NCBI RefSeq assembly: GCF_016756535.1
Contig: NZ_AP023247.1
Coordinates: forward strand, 6,634,501 to 6,698,500
DNA from: Mesorhizobium sp. 131-2-1
Lineage (GTDB): Bacteria > Pseudomonadota > Alphaproteobacteria > Rhizobiales > Rhizobiaceae
Length of the DNA stretch: 64,000 nucleotides
Direction of reading: 5' to 3'
The translations under genes and the position numbers were made by a program. This document shows, piece after piece, positions 42,035-52,311 of the stretch. Every line of letters starts with the position of its first letter. Positions within the stretch are counted from its first letter, which is position 1. Under the pieces are notes generated by a model, which was not told the DNA's origin, did not search any database, and saw only the letters and a list, made by a program, of their open reading frames with translations.

Positions 42035-42712
42035 GTGATTAAGGTCCTGGTCGTCGAAGACGATGCAGATACGGCCGATGAGATCGTCGACGAATTCTGT
42101 GCGGCGGGGTTCGAAGTCGAGCGCGCCGCGACCGGGCCGGACGGGTTGACTAAAGCCAAAACCCAGGCCTTTGACGTGATCACGCTCGATCGCCTACTGC
42201 CTGGCCTAGACGGTCTGAGCCTTCTCGAAAACTTGCGCGGAGGCGGCGTGGATACGCCGGTTATGGTCCTCAGTGCACTGTCCAGTGTTGACGAGCGCAT
42301 AAGAGGATTGCGGGCGGGCGGGGACGACTACCTCGTGAAACCGTTCTCGCTGGCTGAACTGCGGACGCGCATCGAGGTGCTGGCGCGCCGCACTCCCGAT
42401 CAGCGAGCCACGGTCCTGCGGCTCGCCGACCTGGAACTTGACCTTTTGACCCGCACGGTACGACGCGGTACCCGCATCGTCGAACTCGTACCGCGCGAGA
42501 TCACCCTGCTCGAATATCTGCTTCGGCATGCCGAGCAAGTCGTCACGCGAGGGATGCTTTTCGAGCATGTCTGGCACTATCGCTTCGATCCAGGAACGAA
42601 CCTCGTCGACGTTCATATCGGCCGGTTGCGCCGTAAGATCGATCTGGCAGATGAGTTGCCGCTGATCCATACGATTCGTGGTCGGGGGTTTGTCCTTCGT
42701 GCACAGGACTAG
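42035..42712 (+). CDS. OmpR-family response regulator
   Basis: 225 residues from the GTG at 42035, which has GGAGAGGA upstream; an earlier GTG at 42008 lacks one. The receiver domain has the acidic pair VVEDDADTADE, the phosphorylated Asp in ITLDRLLPGLDG and Lys in DDYLVKPFSLAEL. The winged-helix domain shows ELVPREITLLEYLLRH and VDVHIGRLRRKID. It follows the efflux pump by 81 bp and precedes its kinase, a typical pump-regulating arrangement. Confidence 0.93.
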   Translation: MIKVLVVEDDADTADEIVDEFCAAGFEVERAATGPDGLTKAKTQAFDVITLDRLLPGLDGLSLLENLRGGGVDTPVMVLSALSSVDERIRGLRAGGDDYLVKPFSLAELRTRIEVLARRTPDQRATVLRLADLELDLLTRTVRRGTRIVELVPREITLLEYLLRHAEQVVTRGMLFEHVWHYRFDPGTNLVDVHIGRLRRKIDLADELPLIHTIRGRGFVLRAQD

Positions 42713-44081
42713 GATCTTCCAAACGGCCAGCTTCCGCCGCACGATCGGCGCGGCGGGGATCCTTGCCCTCGCGCTTCTGCTGATGGCTGGGTTTTTCTAC
42801 AGGGAGACAGTTGGCTATCTCACCAAACAGATCGACGATTCGCTGATCGGCGATGCGCGTTCTTTCGCACGGGATGATCCGGCATCCCTTCCAGCCCGCA
42901 TCGAGAAAGCATTGGCTATCGACAAGCGGCAGGAAAAGGCCTTCGGCATCTTCTCAGCCGATCGCACGCGGCTCGCCGGTAACATCGCAATACTGCCATC
43001 AACATTGCCGGAGCTCGATATCCCGACAACTCTGGTGCTATCCCTGGACAACGGTGCGGAGAAGCGATCGGAGAGCGTACGCGGCGTCGCGACCATCCTC
43101 ACCAATGGCAGCATACTTATACTGGGGCGTGCAACGGCATCGCTGGACGAAATAAAAGAAATCGTCGCTAGGGCCATGGCGCTCGCAATCATCCCTGCGA
43201 TCGCGCTTTCGTTGATCGGCGGGCTGGTGATGAGCCGGGCGATGTTACGGCGCGTCGAGGCTGTGCGCCGAGCCTGTAGTTCCATCATGGAGGGCCATTT
43301 CGACCGAAGATTGCCGGTTCATAAGCGCCAAGACGAATTCGACAAGCTGTCGGTGATCGTCAACACGATGCTGGACGAGATCGAGCGGCTCATAGCGGAA
43401 GTGAAAGGGGTCGGCGATTCCATTGCCCATGACCTCCGAACGCCGCTGACGCGCTTGCGCGCACGCCTTGAGCGCAGTTTGCGTGCAATTTCGGGTGATG
43501 CACCTGTCAGGGCTGCGATGCAGAAGTCCTTGGCGGACATCGACCAGCTGCTGGCGACGATCGCTGCCCTGATGCGGATTGCCGAGGTGGAGCAGAGCCG
43601 CCGCCGTGAGAATTTTTCACGTGTCGATCTCGGCGACATCGTGACCGCGTTGGCTGAATTCTATGGGCCGATCGCAGAAGAAGGCGGCCTCGATTTCGCA
43701 GTCGTTTGCCAGCCGGCGGTGCCGATAGACGCTGATGGCGACTTGCTGTTCGAGGCGTTAGCTAATCTCGTCGACAACGCAATAAAATTCACCCCGCCGG
43801 GCGGGCGGGTCGGGCTAGAGCTTGTTGGCACGCCGACAGCAGCGGTCGTGCGGGTTTGGGATACGGGACCCGGCATTCCCTTCGAGGAGCGGGGCAACGT
43901 GCTCCGGCGCTTCTATCGCCTCGACCGCAGCCGCCATGATCCGGGATATGGGCTCGGATTGAGCCTTGTCGCAGCCATAGCGCGGCTGCATCAATTTTCA
44001 TTAAGCCTTCGCGATCACGAGGGCGGCGGACTGAGTGCTGAACTATCCTGTCCGGCGGCCCGAGTGAGTAATAGGCTTTGA
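42699..44081 (+). CDS. Sensor histidine kinase partner of the efflux regulator
   Basis: About 460 residues from a GTG at 42699 that overlaps the regulator stop; a GTG at 42678 is the alternative. Two membrane helices (TIGAAGILALALLLMAGFFY and IIPAIALSLIGGLVMS) bracket a periplasmic sensor. A HAMP linker and the H-box SIAHDLRTPLTRLRARLERS follow, then N-box LANLVDNAIKFTPPGG and G-boxes DTGPGIPFEE and GYGLGLSLV. The kinase should phosphorylate the adjacent regulator. Confidence 0.93.
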   Translation: MHRTRIFQTASFRRTIGAAGILALALLLMAGFFYRETVGYLTKQIDDSLIGDARSFARDDPASLPARIEKALAIDKRQEKAFGIFSADRTRLAGNIAILPSTLPELDIPTTLVLSLDNGAEKRSESVRGVATILTNGSILILGRATASLDEIKEIVARAMALAIIPAIALSLIGGLVMSRAMLRRVEAVRRACSSIMEGHFDRRLPVHKRQDEFDKLSVIVNTMLDEIERLIAEVKGVGDSIAHDLRTPLTRLRARLERSLRAISGDAPVRAAMQKSLADIDQLLATIAALMRIAEVEQSRRRENFSRVDLGDIVTALAEFYGPIAEEGGLDFAVVCQPAVPIDADGDLLFEALANLVDNAIKFTPPGGRVGLELVGTPTAAVVRVWDTGPGIPFEERGNVLRRFYRLDRSRHDPGYGLGLSLVAAIARLHQFSLSLRDHEGGGLSAELSCPAARVSNRL

Positions 44082-44120
44082 TAAAAAGGGCGATGTGATG
44101 GCGACGTCAAGTCCGGGCTT

Positions 44121-44576
44121 TTAGAGCCTCACTTTCGGCAGAGTCGGCGTAGTGCGGCCATGGACATCCCGGCGTCTCCTGGGACCGTGTTGACGTGAAT
44201 TTCGCTCGGCACGAAGGGTGCGTTTACCATCCGCTTCATTGGGCTCTCGCACCACCAATGCGCATGCGACAATCGCGCCCTCCGCCAACGACGGCGCTCC
44301 CCAGCCGTAGGGAATCGCTCTGTTGTCTGAGGGGATCAAACGCGCTTCACGCGTCTTCTGCTCGTCCGGCCATCTGCTGAAGCCGTTCACCAAATCGGCC
44401 AACTCTGAATCCGAAAATCCGTCGAGATTGCCGTCGCGGGCAACCACCGCGCCGGCGATGGCAAGCGTCTCTTCGCGCGCCTTCTGCTGGTCCGACATTG
44501 CGTCGGAGATGCGATGCGGGCCTCCTTCGCTATCAGGACGCCCTGCTTGTCCGACCAACTCTCCGGTGCTGCCCAT
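44121..44576 (-). CDS. Hypothetical protein, 151 residues
   Basis: The ATG at 44576 has a strong GGAGAGGG site. The central part (SDQQKAREETLAIAGAVVAR, then GNLDGFSDSELADLVNGFSR) looks like a genuine helical protein, but the last third becomes Arg/Pro-rich and less convincing, so a frameshift near the 3' end is possible. No family recognised. It runs opposite to the kinase gene. Confidence 0.4.
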   Translation of the reverse strand: MGSTGELVGQAGRPDSEGGPHRISDAMSDQQKAREETLAIAGAVVARDGNLDGFSDSELADLVNGFSRWPDEQKTREARLIPSDNRAIPYGWGAPSLAEGAIVACALVVREPNEADGKRTLRAERNSRQHGPRRRRDVHGRTTPTLPKVRL

Positions 44577-44876
44577 ATTCCCTCTCCGATCCAGCAAAAC
44601 GCATCGCCTAAAGCCTGTGAACAACAGGGCATCATTGGTTTGAGGGCGGTCACGCGAGACTGCAACGGCATGCTTAAAAGCCGCAGCATTCACGCAGCGG
44701 CAACTGCCTCGACAACGCCGCAATGAAAAGCTTCTTCGCCACTCGATCGCTTCGACATCAGGCTGAAGCTCAAAGGGCTGAGCCCTATACAAAGGCCCCT
44801 AAATCACTGTGAACCGTACCGCTTTGCGGGGAGAATCTACGGTTTTTTCATTGCGGTACAGATTGAGCGATATCGA

Positions 44877-45197
44877 TCAGGCAGCGTTCGAAATCCAGTT
44901 CAAAAGAGCTGTCTTCGGTTTGGCGCCGACCGAGAAATCGGCCACTTCGCCGCCCTTGAAGATCGCGAGCGCCGGAATGGAGCGCACGCCCAATTGGGCG
45001 GCGAGTTCCGGGTTTTCATCGATGTTGAGCTTGGCGACCTTGATCTTGCTTTCCATCTCGACGGAGATTTCCTCGAGGCTCGGAGCAATCATCTTGCAGG
45101 GATCGCACCATTCGGCCCAGAAATCGACGACGACGGGTGCTGCGGATTCCAGAACTTCCGACTGGAAGTTATTTATATCGACTTTCACGGTAGCCAT
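44877..45197 (-). CDS. trxA: Thioredoxin with WCDPC active site
   Basis: 106 residues, a full-length Trx[41 protein letters not shown], the cis-Pro [12 protein letters not shown] and a final amphipathic helix. The active site is WCDPC instead of the near-universal WCGPC, a single Gly-to-Asp change that should alter redox potential or partner choice. The start has AGGAGCAGCC upstream. It stands isolated among IS debris, so it is probably an accessory copy besides the chromosomal trxA. Confidence 0.9.
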   Translation of the reverse strand: MATVKVDINNFQSEVLESAAPVVVDFWAEWCDPCKMIAPSLEEISVEMESKIKVAKLNIDENPELAAQLGVRSIPALAIFKGGEVADFSVGAKPKTALLNWISNAA

Positions 45198-45572
45198 GGC
45201 TGCTCCTTCTCATCGGCCGCTCCAGTTTGCGCTTCCTCTACCGGAGCTGAAGTTCCGGCTTCATGTTGGACCCGACACTGATCCTGATCGGCAAGATCGA
45301 GATATTTCTCGCCGTGACCGAGAGCAATGGGATCCGGGGGGAAGTATCTGCTTCACAAGCGGCAAAATACCCGCCATTATCAAGAAGCGTACTCAATCCA
45401 CGTGATAGCCGAACGCTGTTTCCACTTTGACTGAGCCTCGGGTGAGATGATGTAAGTTTTCCGAGCGGCAAGTGGACCTCCGTTCAATATCGAATGCGCC
45501 GATTTGAGCGTGTCCTTTAATGAAGATCCAAAATTCTGAAGCGTCAACGTCGAAACGGGTTACACTCGTAAT
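45198..45572. other. Gap between thioredoxin and IS3 remnant
   Basis: About 375 bp. A minus-strand piece reading VTRFDVDASEFWIFIKGHAQ resembles a cupin (DUF861-like) scrap, but it is too short to name. Nothing else is visible. Confidence 0.25.
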
Positions 45573-45800
45573 ATGGATAGATCGGACATGCTGGACTTGG
45601 CTCGCAAGCATGGGATCTCCGAAGCGACGATCTACAATTGGAAGGCCAAATTCGGCGGCATGGACGTTTCCGAGGCGAAGCGGCTGAGGGCCTTGGAAAA
45701 GGAGAACGCGAAGCTGAAGAAGCTTCTGGCTGAGCAGATGCTCGACGCGGCCGCCCTTCGCGAGCTGCTTTCAAAAAATGTTGACCCGCCCCGTGTAAGG
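45573..45800 (+). pseudogene. IS3-family OrfA (transposase subunit A), broken at both ends
   Basis: The frame has the helix-turn-helix LARKHGISEATIYNWKAKFG and the leucine-zipper-like RLRALEKENAKLKKLLAEQM followed by LDAAALRELLSKN, as in IS407-group OrfA. The normal first ~20 residues are missing, and after the last motif the frame runs into unrelated sequence with no OrfB. Confidence 0.8.
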
Positions 45801-46015
45801 GTCGTTTCGATCAGGACGATGCAGTCTGCACAAATGTATCCGGCCTCTTGCAAGTGGGCCGCTGTCGCGGCCAGGCCATGATGAGATCCGCCCGTGCGGT
45901 TCCCAAATAAATGGTGGTCGGGCTCACAACCCGCTTTTTTGCACAGGGCTTATGGCGCGCCGATCGACTGTCTCGTCCTCACTTTCACGAGCCTCGCAGT
46001 CTGGAACAAATGGGA

Positions 46016-46490
46016 TCAGCTAGAGGCCGGATCCCGCCGTTCGTAGCTTGCGCCGGGCTTAGTCATCACTACCCATGCGATCCGCCCAATCTTGGCCGCC
46101 AAGGCGACGGTGACCTTGTTAGTGTGCATGCGTGCCTGAAGTCCATCAAGCCAGGCGCCAAGGTGATATCGCGAGCGATCAAGGTGTGTCACGCAGGAGC
46201 GGGCGCCATGGATGATCATCCGGCGCAGATATCGGTTGCCGCGCTTGCTTATTCCCAACAGCTTCGTTTCTCTCCCGTAGAGTATTCTCTGGGAACAAGA
46301 CCCAAGCTGCCATATCGCGGGCCTCTTTGAACTGTCGGGCAGATCCAGCTGCTGCCAAAAGCGCCCTCGCCGCGAGTGGACCAATGCCCGGGATAGTCAT
46401 TAATCGACGTGCGGTATCGCTTTGAAAGGCAATCGCCTCGCGGTTGACTTCAGCAATCCGCAGCTCCATCTGCCGCAGCTCGTCGAACGT
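46016..46490 (-). pseudogene. IS110 (IS1111 group) transposase, C-terminal half with frameshift
   Basis: One frame gives ARRLMTIPGIGPLAARALLA and FKEARDMAAWV. A second gives KLLGISKRGNRYLRRMIIHG, then ARSCVTHLDRSRYHLGAWLD and NKVTVALAAKIGRIAWVVMT, ending YERRDPASS. These are the helix-hairpin-helix and serine-containing end of IS1111 transposases. The frame changes near 46290, and the RuvC-like N-terminal domain is absent. Confidence 0.85.
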
Positions 46491-46634
46491 GTAGATGCAA
46501 GAATGCGACGCATACCCGAAGCTACCCCAGAAGAGATGAACGGGGCTGACTTTGCCCAAATATGAGGCCCGGAGCCTTTGGACCACTACCGACACTGATA
46601 TGAACGCCCTAAAGACCGCGCGACAGCCTCGCTG

Positions 46635-46925
46635 TCATAGGGCCGCTCGATCAGCGCATGCGACGCGTGCTGTCCGTCCATCGGTGGATGTACCGACAAG
46701 CTGGTGATCGACAAGGTCGAAGCTCAACTCGATCTCACCCACGCTATCCGGCACCAGGCCGGTGGTGAACCCACGGGCGTTCGGGTAGAACATCGCATGC
46801 CATGAGTGGTTCACCCACGGTGTTCGCGCGAGCCGATATTTGCCAACGATCTGTGCGTAGAGCTGCAGCGCAGCGGCTGTATCGCGCCACGGCAGATATG
46901 GGATATCCGGCCACCTCTCATCCAT
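46635..46925 (-). pseudogene. DUF5996-like protein, N-terminal part
   Basis: 96 residues with WPDIPYLPWRDTAAALQLYA, QIVGKYRLARTPWVNHSWHA and FDLVDHQLV, the conserved opening of DUF5996 proteins (about 300 residues when complete). The frame stops soon after, so only the first third remains. Function of the family is unknown to me. Confidence 0.55.
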
Positions 46926-47227
46926 GTCTCACTCCATGTCTCCGCCGTGAATAGAGAATCGATCCATTTTGCGCCCGATTGACAGGTCCCGACCTGACCG
47001 CAGCCTGCGTTCTTAGGCACCTGGATACGCCCAAATGGTACATGATCGGACTGACGATGAACGAGGCCGCGAGCTCCTGCGCAGTCGGACCGGCAAACAC
47101 TTCGGTGACGGCGATCGTTCGAGGCTCTCCCGATTTGTGAAAGCAATCGAGGAGACAATCCGAGCCAAACTCAGAAATAGTCGGATCGGCCCCAGAGATA
47201 AGGTTCAGGAGCGATGGGGCTGGGGGA
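46926..47227. other. Gap with no supported gene
   Basis: About 300 bp between the DUF5996 fragment and the third repeat copy. Open frames exist but none has family features. Confidence 0.25.
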
Positions 47228-47365
47228 ACGGCAATATTCGGGAACAGAACCAACCACTGAAGAATTTTGTTGGTATTTCTGTTGGCTTGAGCGGCCGTCG
47301 GCCAGCGCTAACCGCTTAGAACTAAGTCCAGATTTCCCCCGCTTGGATTCCGCCTGGGCGGGTGA
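47228..47365. repeat. Recurrent element, diverged copy 2
   Basis: Shares ATTCGGGAACAGAACCAACC, TTTTGTTGGTATTTCTGTTGG and the closing CTTGGATTCCGCCT with the copies near 36.5 and 56.1 kb, in the same orientation. The middle ~50 bp are unrelated or heavily changed, so the two ends appear to be the conserved parts. Confidence 0.55.
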
Positions 47366-47624
47366 GCCCAATGCGCATATTGACCGAGTTCAAGCGTCGC
47401 ATTTCAAAAGATTGCTTCGCTGTGGCCTAGACCCTGCCACGGTGTCGATGAGGCTGCGAAAATCCGGTCGACCTTCGCTGCGAACTGCAACGTGCGACCG
47501 GAGGCCACAAGCGCAAGGCTGTGCCAGTACGCCTGATCTGAAATTTCGCGGGGGGGCCGAGAGCTGCCTCGATTATTCCGAACGATGCAAGCGAAAGACC
47601 ACCAGTTCTCTTCTGAAATCCTGA

Positions 47625-48620
47625 TCACAACATCGTTGCCGCTCTGTCATCCGGCGTGCCAAAATGAGGGCGTCGTTCGAACGATATATGCAGCCCGCTC
47701 TCCGACAAAAACTGACGTGCGCGATCGGTGTCGCGCTGGCCAACCCGAGATACCCAATCGGAAAACAGGCGGACCGCGCGCCGGTTCATGTGCCTGGAAG
47801 GACAGACCAGCCAATAGCCGGGAAACTCAATGACGTCGAACTCGGTCGATACCGGCACCAGGGAACCCGACACGAAATCTTCGAACGCGATTGTCGTGCT
47901 TTCCAGGACCACGCCTGCTCCGTCCTTGGCCAATTGAACCGACATTGACGAACGGTCGAAACGGTAGGGATACGTCATGCGGGCGCCCTGGATACCGTTG
48001 CGCGGCAGCCAATAGTCCCACCGGAAATAGGCCTTCACGCTGTCGATCAGTCTCGCATGGCGAAGCTGCTCGCGCGGATCGACTGACAGTCCGCGCAGCT
48101 CCGCCAGATAGGATGGCGAGCACATCGGAAGGATGAGGTCGTTGACGACGCAATCGGAGTAAAGGCCAGCCCAGCCACCGTCGCCATAGCGTAGATCGAG
48201 ATCGATGACCTCGGTTTCGAAGTCCGAGAAATTGGGCGTGGCGTCCACCCGCAGGTTCCAGCTCGGATAGTCCTTGCTGAACTCAGCCAACCGGGGCGCC
48301 AACCACTTCTCGCCGAAAGAAGGACTGACGCGAAGGCTGAGCTGGAAGCTTTCGCGCTGGCGAACAATGGCATTTCGCACCTCACGAATGGATTCGAAGG
48401 CCTGGGTCGTGGTCTGGAAAAGTCGTTCGCCGTCGATGGTCAGCGAGAGATGGCGCTTTTCTCGCTGGAAAAGCCGCACGCCGAGTTGGTGTTCGAGCAA
48501 CCGCAGTTGCTGGCTGACCGCTGAAGGTGTCACCTGCAACTCCTGCGCAGCCTTTGCCACGCCGCCGAGCCGGGCGACGGCCTCGAAATGGGTCATCGAA
48601 TTGAACTTGATATCCGACAT
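47625..48620 (-). CDS. LysR-type transcriptional regulator (GcvA-like)
   Basis: 331 residues. The N-terminal helix-turn-helix is typical (MTHFEAVARLGGVAKAAQEL followed by VTPSAVSQQLRLLEHQLGVR). The effector domain shows the GcvA-like DLDLRYGDGGWAGL segment. The gene runs divergently from the ABC-transporter operon, with 107 bp between the starts, so it most likely regulates that operon in response to its substrate or a breakdown product. Confidence 0.9.
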   Translation of the reverse strand: MSDIKFNSMTHFEAVARLGGVAKAAQELQVTPSAVSQQLRLLEHQLGVRLFQREKRHLSLTIDGERLFQTTTQAFESIREVRNAIVRQRESFQLSLRVSPSFGEKWLAPRLAEFSKDYPSWNLRVDATPNFSDFETEVIDLDLRYGDGGWAGLYSDCVVNDLILPMCSPSYLAELRGLSVDPREQLRHARLIDSVKAYFRWDYWLPRNGIQGARMTYPYRFDRSSMSVQLAKDGAGVVLESTTIAFEDFVSGSLVPVSTEFDVIEFPGYWLVCPSRHMNRRAVRLFSDWVSRVGQRDTDRARQFLSESGLHISFERRPHFGTPDDRAATML

Positions 48621-48727
48621 CTTTCTGGTCAGTCAGTTAAGTTCAGCTACACAGGATGTTAAGAAACGAGAATTGAGCCGAATGTCAATCAGTCGCATGA
48701 TCCTGTCGTCTCGGGAGGAGATACAGG

Positions 48728-50260
48728 ATGGAACCGGGTTCAACCCAAAGCTTGGGTAGCGCCGGCAACGTGCCGGGAGTTGGACAGGTATCGACCAGGA
48801 AGCCCCTGATCGAAGCTGCCAATGTCGAAAAAAGTTATGGCGCAACCCGTGTCCTACGAGGTGTGAGCTTTCAGGTCCGGGCTGGCGAAATCCACGCGCT
48901 CCTGGGAGGTAACGGCGCCGGCAAAAGCACTCTCATCCGCATCATTACGGGGCTGACATCACGCGATGCCGGCGAAATTAACGTCGCCTCGTCGAAGGCC
49001 GGCCGCACCAGCCCGATCATCGCGGTGGTGCATCAGGAGCTGGCGCTGTTGCCCGAGCTGTCGGTCGCGGAGAACATCGGCATCGTACATGCAAGGTCGG
49101 GCTGGTCGCAGATCAGCCGTCGCCGCATGCGTGAAATTGCCCTTAGAGCGCTCCAGCTGATCGACCCGGCGATCGGCGAAGAGATCATCGATCTGCCAGC
49201 ACGCAAATTGTCGCTTCATGAAGGCCAGATCGTCGAGATCGCTCGTGCCCTTTCCACTGGAGCAGAAGTCCTGCTTCTCGACGAGCCCACGGCCAACCTC
49301 ACCGCCGGCGAGACAGCCAAACTTTTCTGGGTGCTCAAGCGGTTGGTGCACGAGGAGGGCATTGGCATCGTCTTTGTTTCTCACCGCATGCGGGAAATCC
49401 GCGCGCTCTGCGATGTCTGCACGATTTTGCGCGATGGCGTCACGATCGCCAATGCCACGTCACTTGCCCTGCTTAGCGACGCCGAGATCGTCCAGCAGAT
49501 GGGACAACCCGCACAGGGTCCGGCAATGCACCGCAACCCGCAAAAACGCCGCCGACAGGGCGCCCCCGTCGAACTCCTTGGCCCTGGAGATGTCAGGATC
49601 GCGATTTCGTCTGGCACCATCCTGGGACTGGCCGGCGCACCCGCGGGTCCGACCGGTCTCATAGCTCCCCTTGTGGGCGCCGGGCCTGGAGCTGGCTGGC
49701 GCCTTTCCGGAGAGGGTTTTGCCGACCGGTTCTCGTCTCCAGCGGCAGCGGCGCGCGCAGGCATTGGCTTCGTCTCGGGCGACCGGGCAACCAAGGGCAT
49801 CCTTTCTCAGCTTCCCATCGTCGACAACGTGCTTGCAGCACGCAGGGTTCGCGAGAGGCGGCGGATCGTTGCCGCGGCCGAGAGGCAGGAATGTCGCGAT
49901 CTCGTTTCGGCGCTGAAGTTGAAAGCCGCCTCGATCTGGGACCTGCCGGCTTCGCTGTCCGGCGGCAACCAGCAAAAGCTTCTCGTCGCACGCTGGCTTG
50001 GGTTGCCGCTCAGGATGGTGGTGCTGGAAGAGCCGACGCGGGGCGTCGACATCGGCACCAAGCATGACATTTACGGCTTGATCCGGGAGATGGCCGACGC
50101 CGGCGCGATCATCATCTGGTGGTCGACCGAGAATGTCGAACTGCTCGAGCTTTGCGATGCCATTTTCGCCTTCGACACCGATGGGCAGCCAAAGGGATTC
50201 CTGCCTGATGAGCACTACACCGAAGACGGGCTCGCCGAACTGACGGGGATGGCGGCATGA
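48728..50260 (+). CDS. Sugar-type ABC importer ATPase (RbsA family)
   Basis: 510 residues with two nucleotide-binding domains. Domain 1 has Walker A GGNGAGKSTLIR and Walker B LLLDEPTANL, but its signature is LSLHEGQ rather than LSGGQ. Domain 2 keeps the signature LSGGNQQKLLVARWL and EEPTRGVDIGTK, while its Walker A is replaced by GAPAGPTGLIAPL, the usual degenerate form in RbsA. GGGAGGAG precedes the ATG. It energises uptake with the following permease and binding protein. Confidence 0.93.
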   Translation: MEPGSTQSLGSAGNVPGVGQVSTRKPLIEAANVEKSYGATRVLRGVSFQVRAGEIHALLGGNGAGKSTLIRIITGLTSRDAGEINVASSKAGRTSPIIAVVHQELALLPELSVAENIGIVHARSGWSQISRRRMREIALRALQLIDPAIGEEIIDLPARKLSLHEGQIVEIARALSTGAEVLLLDEPTANLTAGETAKLFWVLKRLVHEEGIGIVFVSHRMREIRALCDVCTILRDGVTIANATSLALLSDAEIVQQMGQPAQGPAMHRNPQKRRRQGAPVELLGPGDVRIAISSGTILGLAGAPAGPTGLIAPLVGAGPGAGWRLSGEGFADRFSSPAAAARAGIGFVSGDRATKGILSQLPIVDNVLAARRVRERRRIVAAAERQECRDLVSALKLKAASIWDLPASLSGGNQQKLLVARWLGLPLRMVVLEEPTRGVDIGTKHDIYGLIREMADAGAIIIWWSTENVELLELCDAIFAFDTDGQPKGFLPDEHYTEDGLAELTGMAA

Positions 50261-51261
50261 CCGACGCGACCAACGGCAACACGACCACCAGCAAGCTCCG
50301 GAGCGCCACGTCACGCGTCCCAGCCGTTCTTTTGTCCTACCGCACGGAAGCCGCGATTGCAGCGGCAATCGTGGTCCTGCTGCTGGCCGTTGGCATGTTC
50401 GTGCCCGCCGCACTCAGCATGGGTAATTTGCAAAACATCGTCCAGGCCGCCGCGCCTCTCATCATCATGTCGCTCGGTGTTTTGCTGGTCGTGGTCACCG
50501 GCGGCATCGATCTTTCGGTCGGTTCAGTCTTTTCCCTGACCGGGATGGTGACCGCGCTGGCGATGGCCAATGGCGCTGACGGACTGACCGCCAGCGCCGC
50601 CGGCCTGGCGGTCGGCTTGGGGTTCGGCGCGATCAATGGTCTTCTGGTCACGGTCGTCGGGCTCGCGCCTTTCGTCGTCACGCTCATCACCTACGCGGTG
50701 GCGGGCAGCCTGGCCTTCATCGTCACCAACGGCCGTTCGATGCCGATCGGCGCACCGGATTTCTGGCTCCTGAATTCCGGCGAGATCGTCCCCGGCATGC
50801 CCAACCATCTCGTGGTCTGCATCGTACTGATGGTCGCGCTGGAATATGTGCTGCGCAAAGTCGTGGTCGGACGCTGGTTCTATGCCGTCGGCTCGTCGGC
50901 AATTGCGGCACGGCTGCTTGGCATCCCTGTTCTGCGCATCAAGTTCGCGGCCTATGTCGCTTCGGGCCTGCTTGCCTCTTTCGCGGGGCTGCTGACGGTC
51001 AGCTACATCCTCAACGCCGAAGCCACGGCAGGGGCGAGCCTGATGCTGCAGGCGATTGCCGCTGTGGTCATTGGCGGGGCCAGCCTTTTTGGCGGAACCG
51101 GCAGCGCGATCGGCGCCGTGCTGGGCGCGCTGATGATCACCTGCATCCAGAACGGTGTGAACCTCATTGGCGTGAACAGCTTCTGGCAAGGCTCGGTCAC
51201 AGGCGCCGCAATCCTGCTCGCGGTTTTGATCGACCGCTTCAGCAACAAGAACCGCATCTAG
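50257..51261 (+). CDS. Sugar-type ABC importer permease (RbsC family)
   Basis: 334 residues, with eight to ten hydrophobic segments, starting in ATGA overlap with the ATPase gene. The BPD_transp_2 motifs [20 protein letters not shown] and [20 protein letters not shown] are clear. It forms the membrane channel of a CUT2-type importer. Confidence 0.94.
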   Translation: MTDATNGNTTTSKLRSATSRVPAVLLSYRTEAAIAAAIVVLLLAVGMFVPAALSMGNLQNIVQAAAPLIIMSLGVLLVVVTGGIDLSVGSVFSLTGMVTALAMANGADGLTASAAGLAVGLGFGAINGLLVTVVGLAPFVVTLITYAVAGSLAFIVTNGRSMPIGAPDFWLLNSGEIVPGMPNHLVVCIVLMVALEYVLRKVVVGRWFYAVGSSAIAARLLGIPVLRIKFAAYVASGLLASFAGLLTVSYILNAEATAGASLMLQAIAAVVIGGASLFGGTGSAIGAVLGALMITCIQNGVNLIGVNSFWQGSVTGAAILLAVLIDRFSNKNRI

Positions 51262-51283
51262 ATCATCAACGGGAGGAACCAAG

Positions 51284-52246
51284 ATGAAGTTGAAGAGCAT
51301 CCTGATTGCAGCTTTGGCGACGGCCGCCTTGTCAAGCGCGTCGTACGCCGAAGACAAGAAGACCGTCGCCTACATCGCCCCATCGCTCGACATTTCCTAT
51401 TGGCAGTGGGTTGGCTACGGCGTGAAGGAGAAGGCCAAGGAACTCGGCATGGACTATGTCGAGTACACGTCGGAAAACTCACCCGCCAAGCAGATGGACA
51501 ATGCCAGGACCGCGGTTACCAAAGGCGTCTCGGCCATCGTGATCGGCCCAGTCAGCTCGACATCGACCCCGCCGCTGCTCGACTATCTGGCGAAGCAGAA
51601 AGTGCCGATCGCGTTCGCCGGCATCGGGCCGCAGCCAGGCCTCACCAATTACACATCCTCGGTCACTGCCAACAACTATGAGACCGGCAAGGCGCAAGGC
51701 AAGTTCACCTGCGAGCTCGCCAAGGAGCGTGGCGGCAACAAGGTTGGCATGCTGTCGCTGCCGCAGGATCGGGAGAATGCGCAGAAATATCTGAAGGGCG
51801 CCAAGGAAGCCTTCGCCGCCAACGGGTGCGATCTCGTCCAGATGCTGGAAACACGCGGCCTCACCATCAACGAAGCCGTCACCCAGGCAAACGACCTCTT
51901 AACCGCCAATCCCGACGTCAAGGCCATTTACGGTATGTATGACGAAGCCGGCAGCGGCGCCGCCAAAGTTGTCGAGACCCGCGGCCTGACCGGCAAGATC
52001 AGCATTACCGTTGCAGACGGCTCGCCGACGACGATCGCGCTGCTCAAGAAGGGAGCGATCCAGGGCATCTTCTTCCAGGAAGCGGTCGGCCAAGGCATCG
52101 ACGGCACCCAACAGGTCTACAACGCCTTGACGGGCGCTCCGGTGACCCAGGACCTGGCCCTGGTCATGCCGCTCGTTACCGCCGACAAGGTCGACAGTCC
52201 CGAGGCCAAGAAGGTCATCGACCGCGTGTTTCCCCCAAGCAACTGA
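51284..52246 (+). CDS. Periplasmic substrate-binding protein (RbsB-like)
   Basis: 320 residues with a signal peptide ([19 protein letters not shown]). It belongs to the type 1 periplasmic-binding family, with [20 protein letters not shown], then [20 protein letters not shown] and the C-terminal hinge VQ-type [15 protein letters not shown]. The start follows GGGAGGAA. Two hydroxyl-binding aromatic residues near the start (YWQW) are consistent with a polyol or sugar ligand, which I cannot name. Confidence 0.92.
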   Translation: MKLKSILIAALATAALSSASYAEDKKTVAYIAPSLDISYWQWVGYGVKEKAKELGMDYVEYTSENSPAKQMDNARTAVTKGVSAIVIGPVSSTSTPPLLDYLAKQKVPIAFAGIGPQPGLTNYTSSVTANNYETGKAQGKFTCELAKERGGNKVGMLSLPQDRENAQKYLKGAKEAFAANGCDLVQMLETRGLTINEAVTQANDLLTANPDVKAIYGMYDEAGSGAAKVVETRGLTGKISITVADGSPTTIALLKKGAIQGIFFQEAVGQGIDGTQQVYNALTGAPVTQDLALVMPLVTADKVDSPEAKKVIDRVFPPSN

Positions 52247-52258
52247 CCTCCACCCAAT

Positions 52259-52286
52259 GGACCCGCCGGGAGAGGCCGGCGGGTCC
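52259..52286 (+). promoter_or_regulatory. Strong hairpin after binding-protein gene
   Basis: GGACCCGCCGG-GAGAGG-CCGGCGGGTCC, an 11-bp perfect stem without a T-run, 13 bp after the stop. Such hairpins usually stabilise the upstream message so that the binding protein is made in excess over later genes. Confidence 0.7.
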
Positions 52287-52311
52287 AGATCCCGAGCGAG
52301 GAATTCAGACC

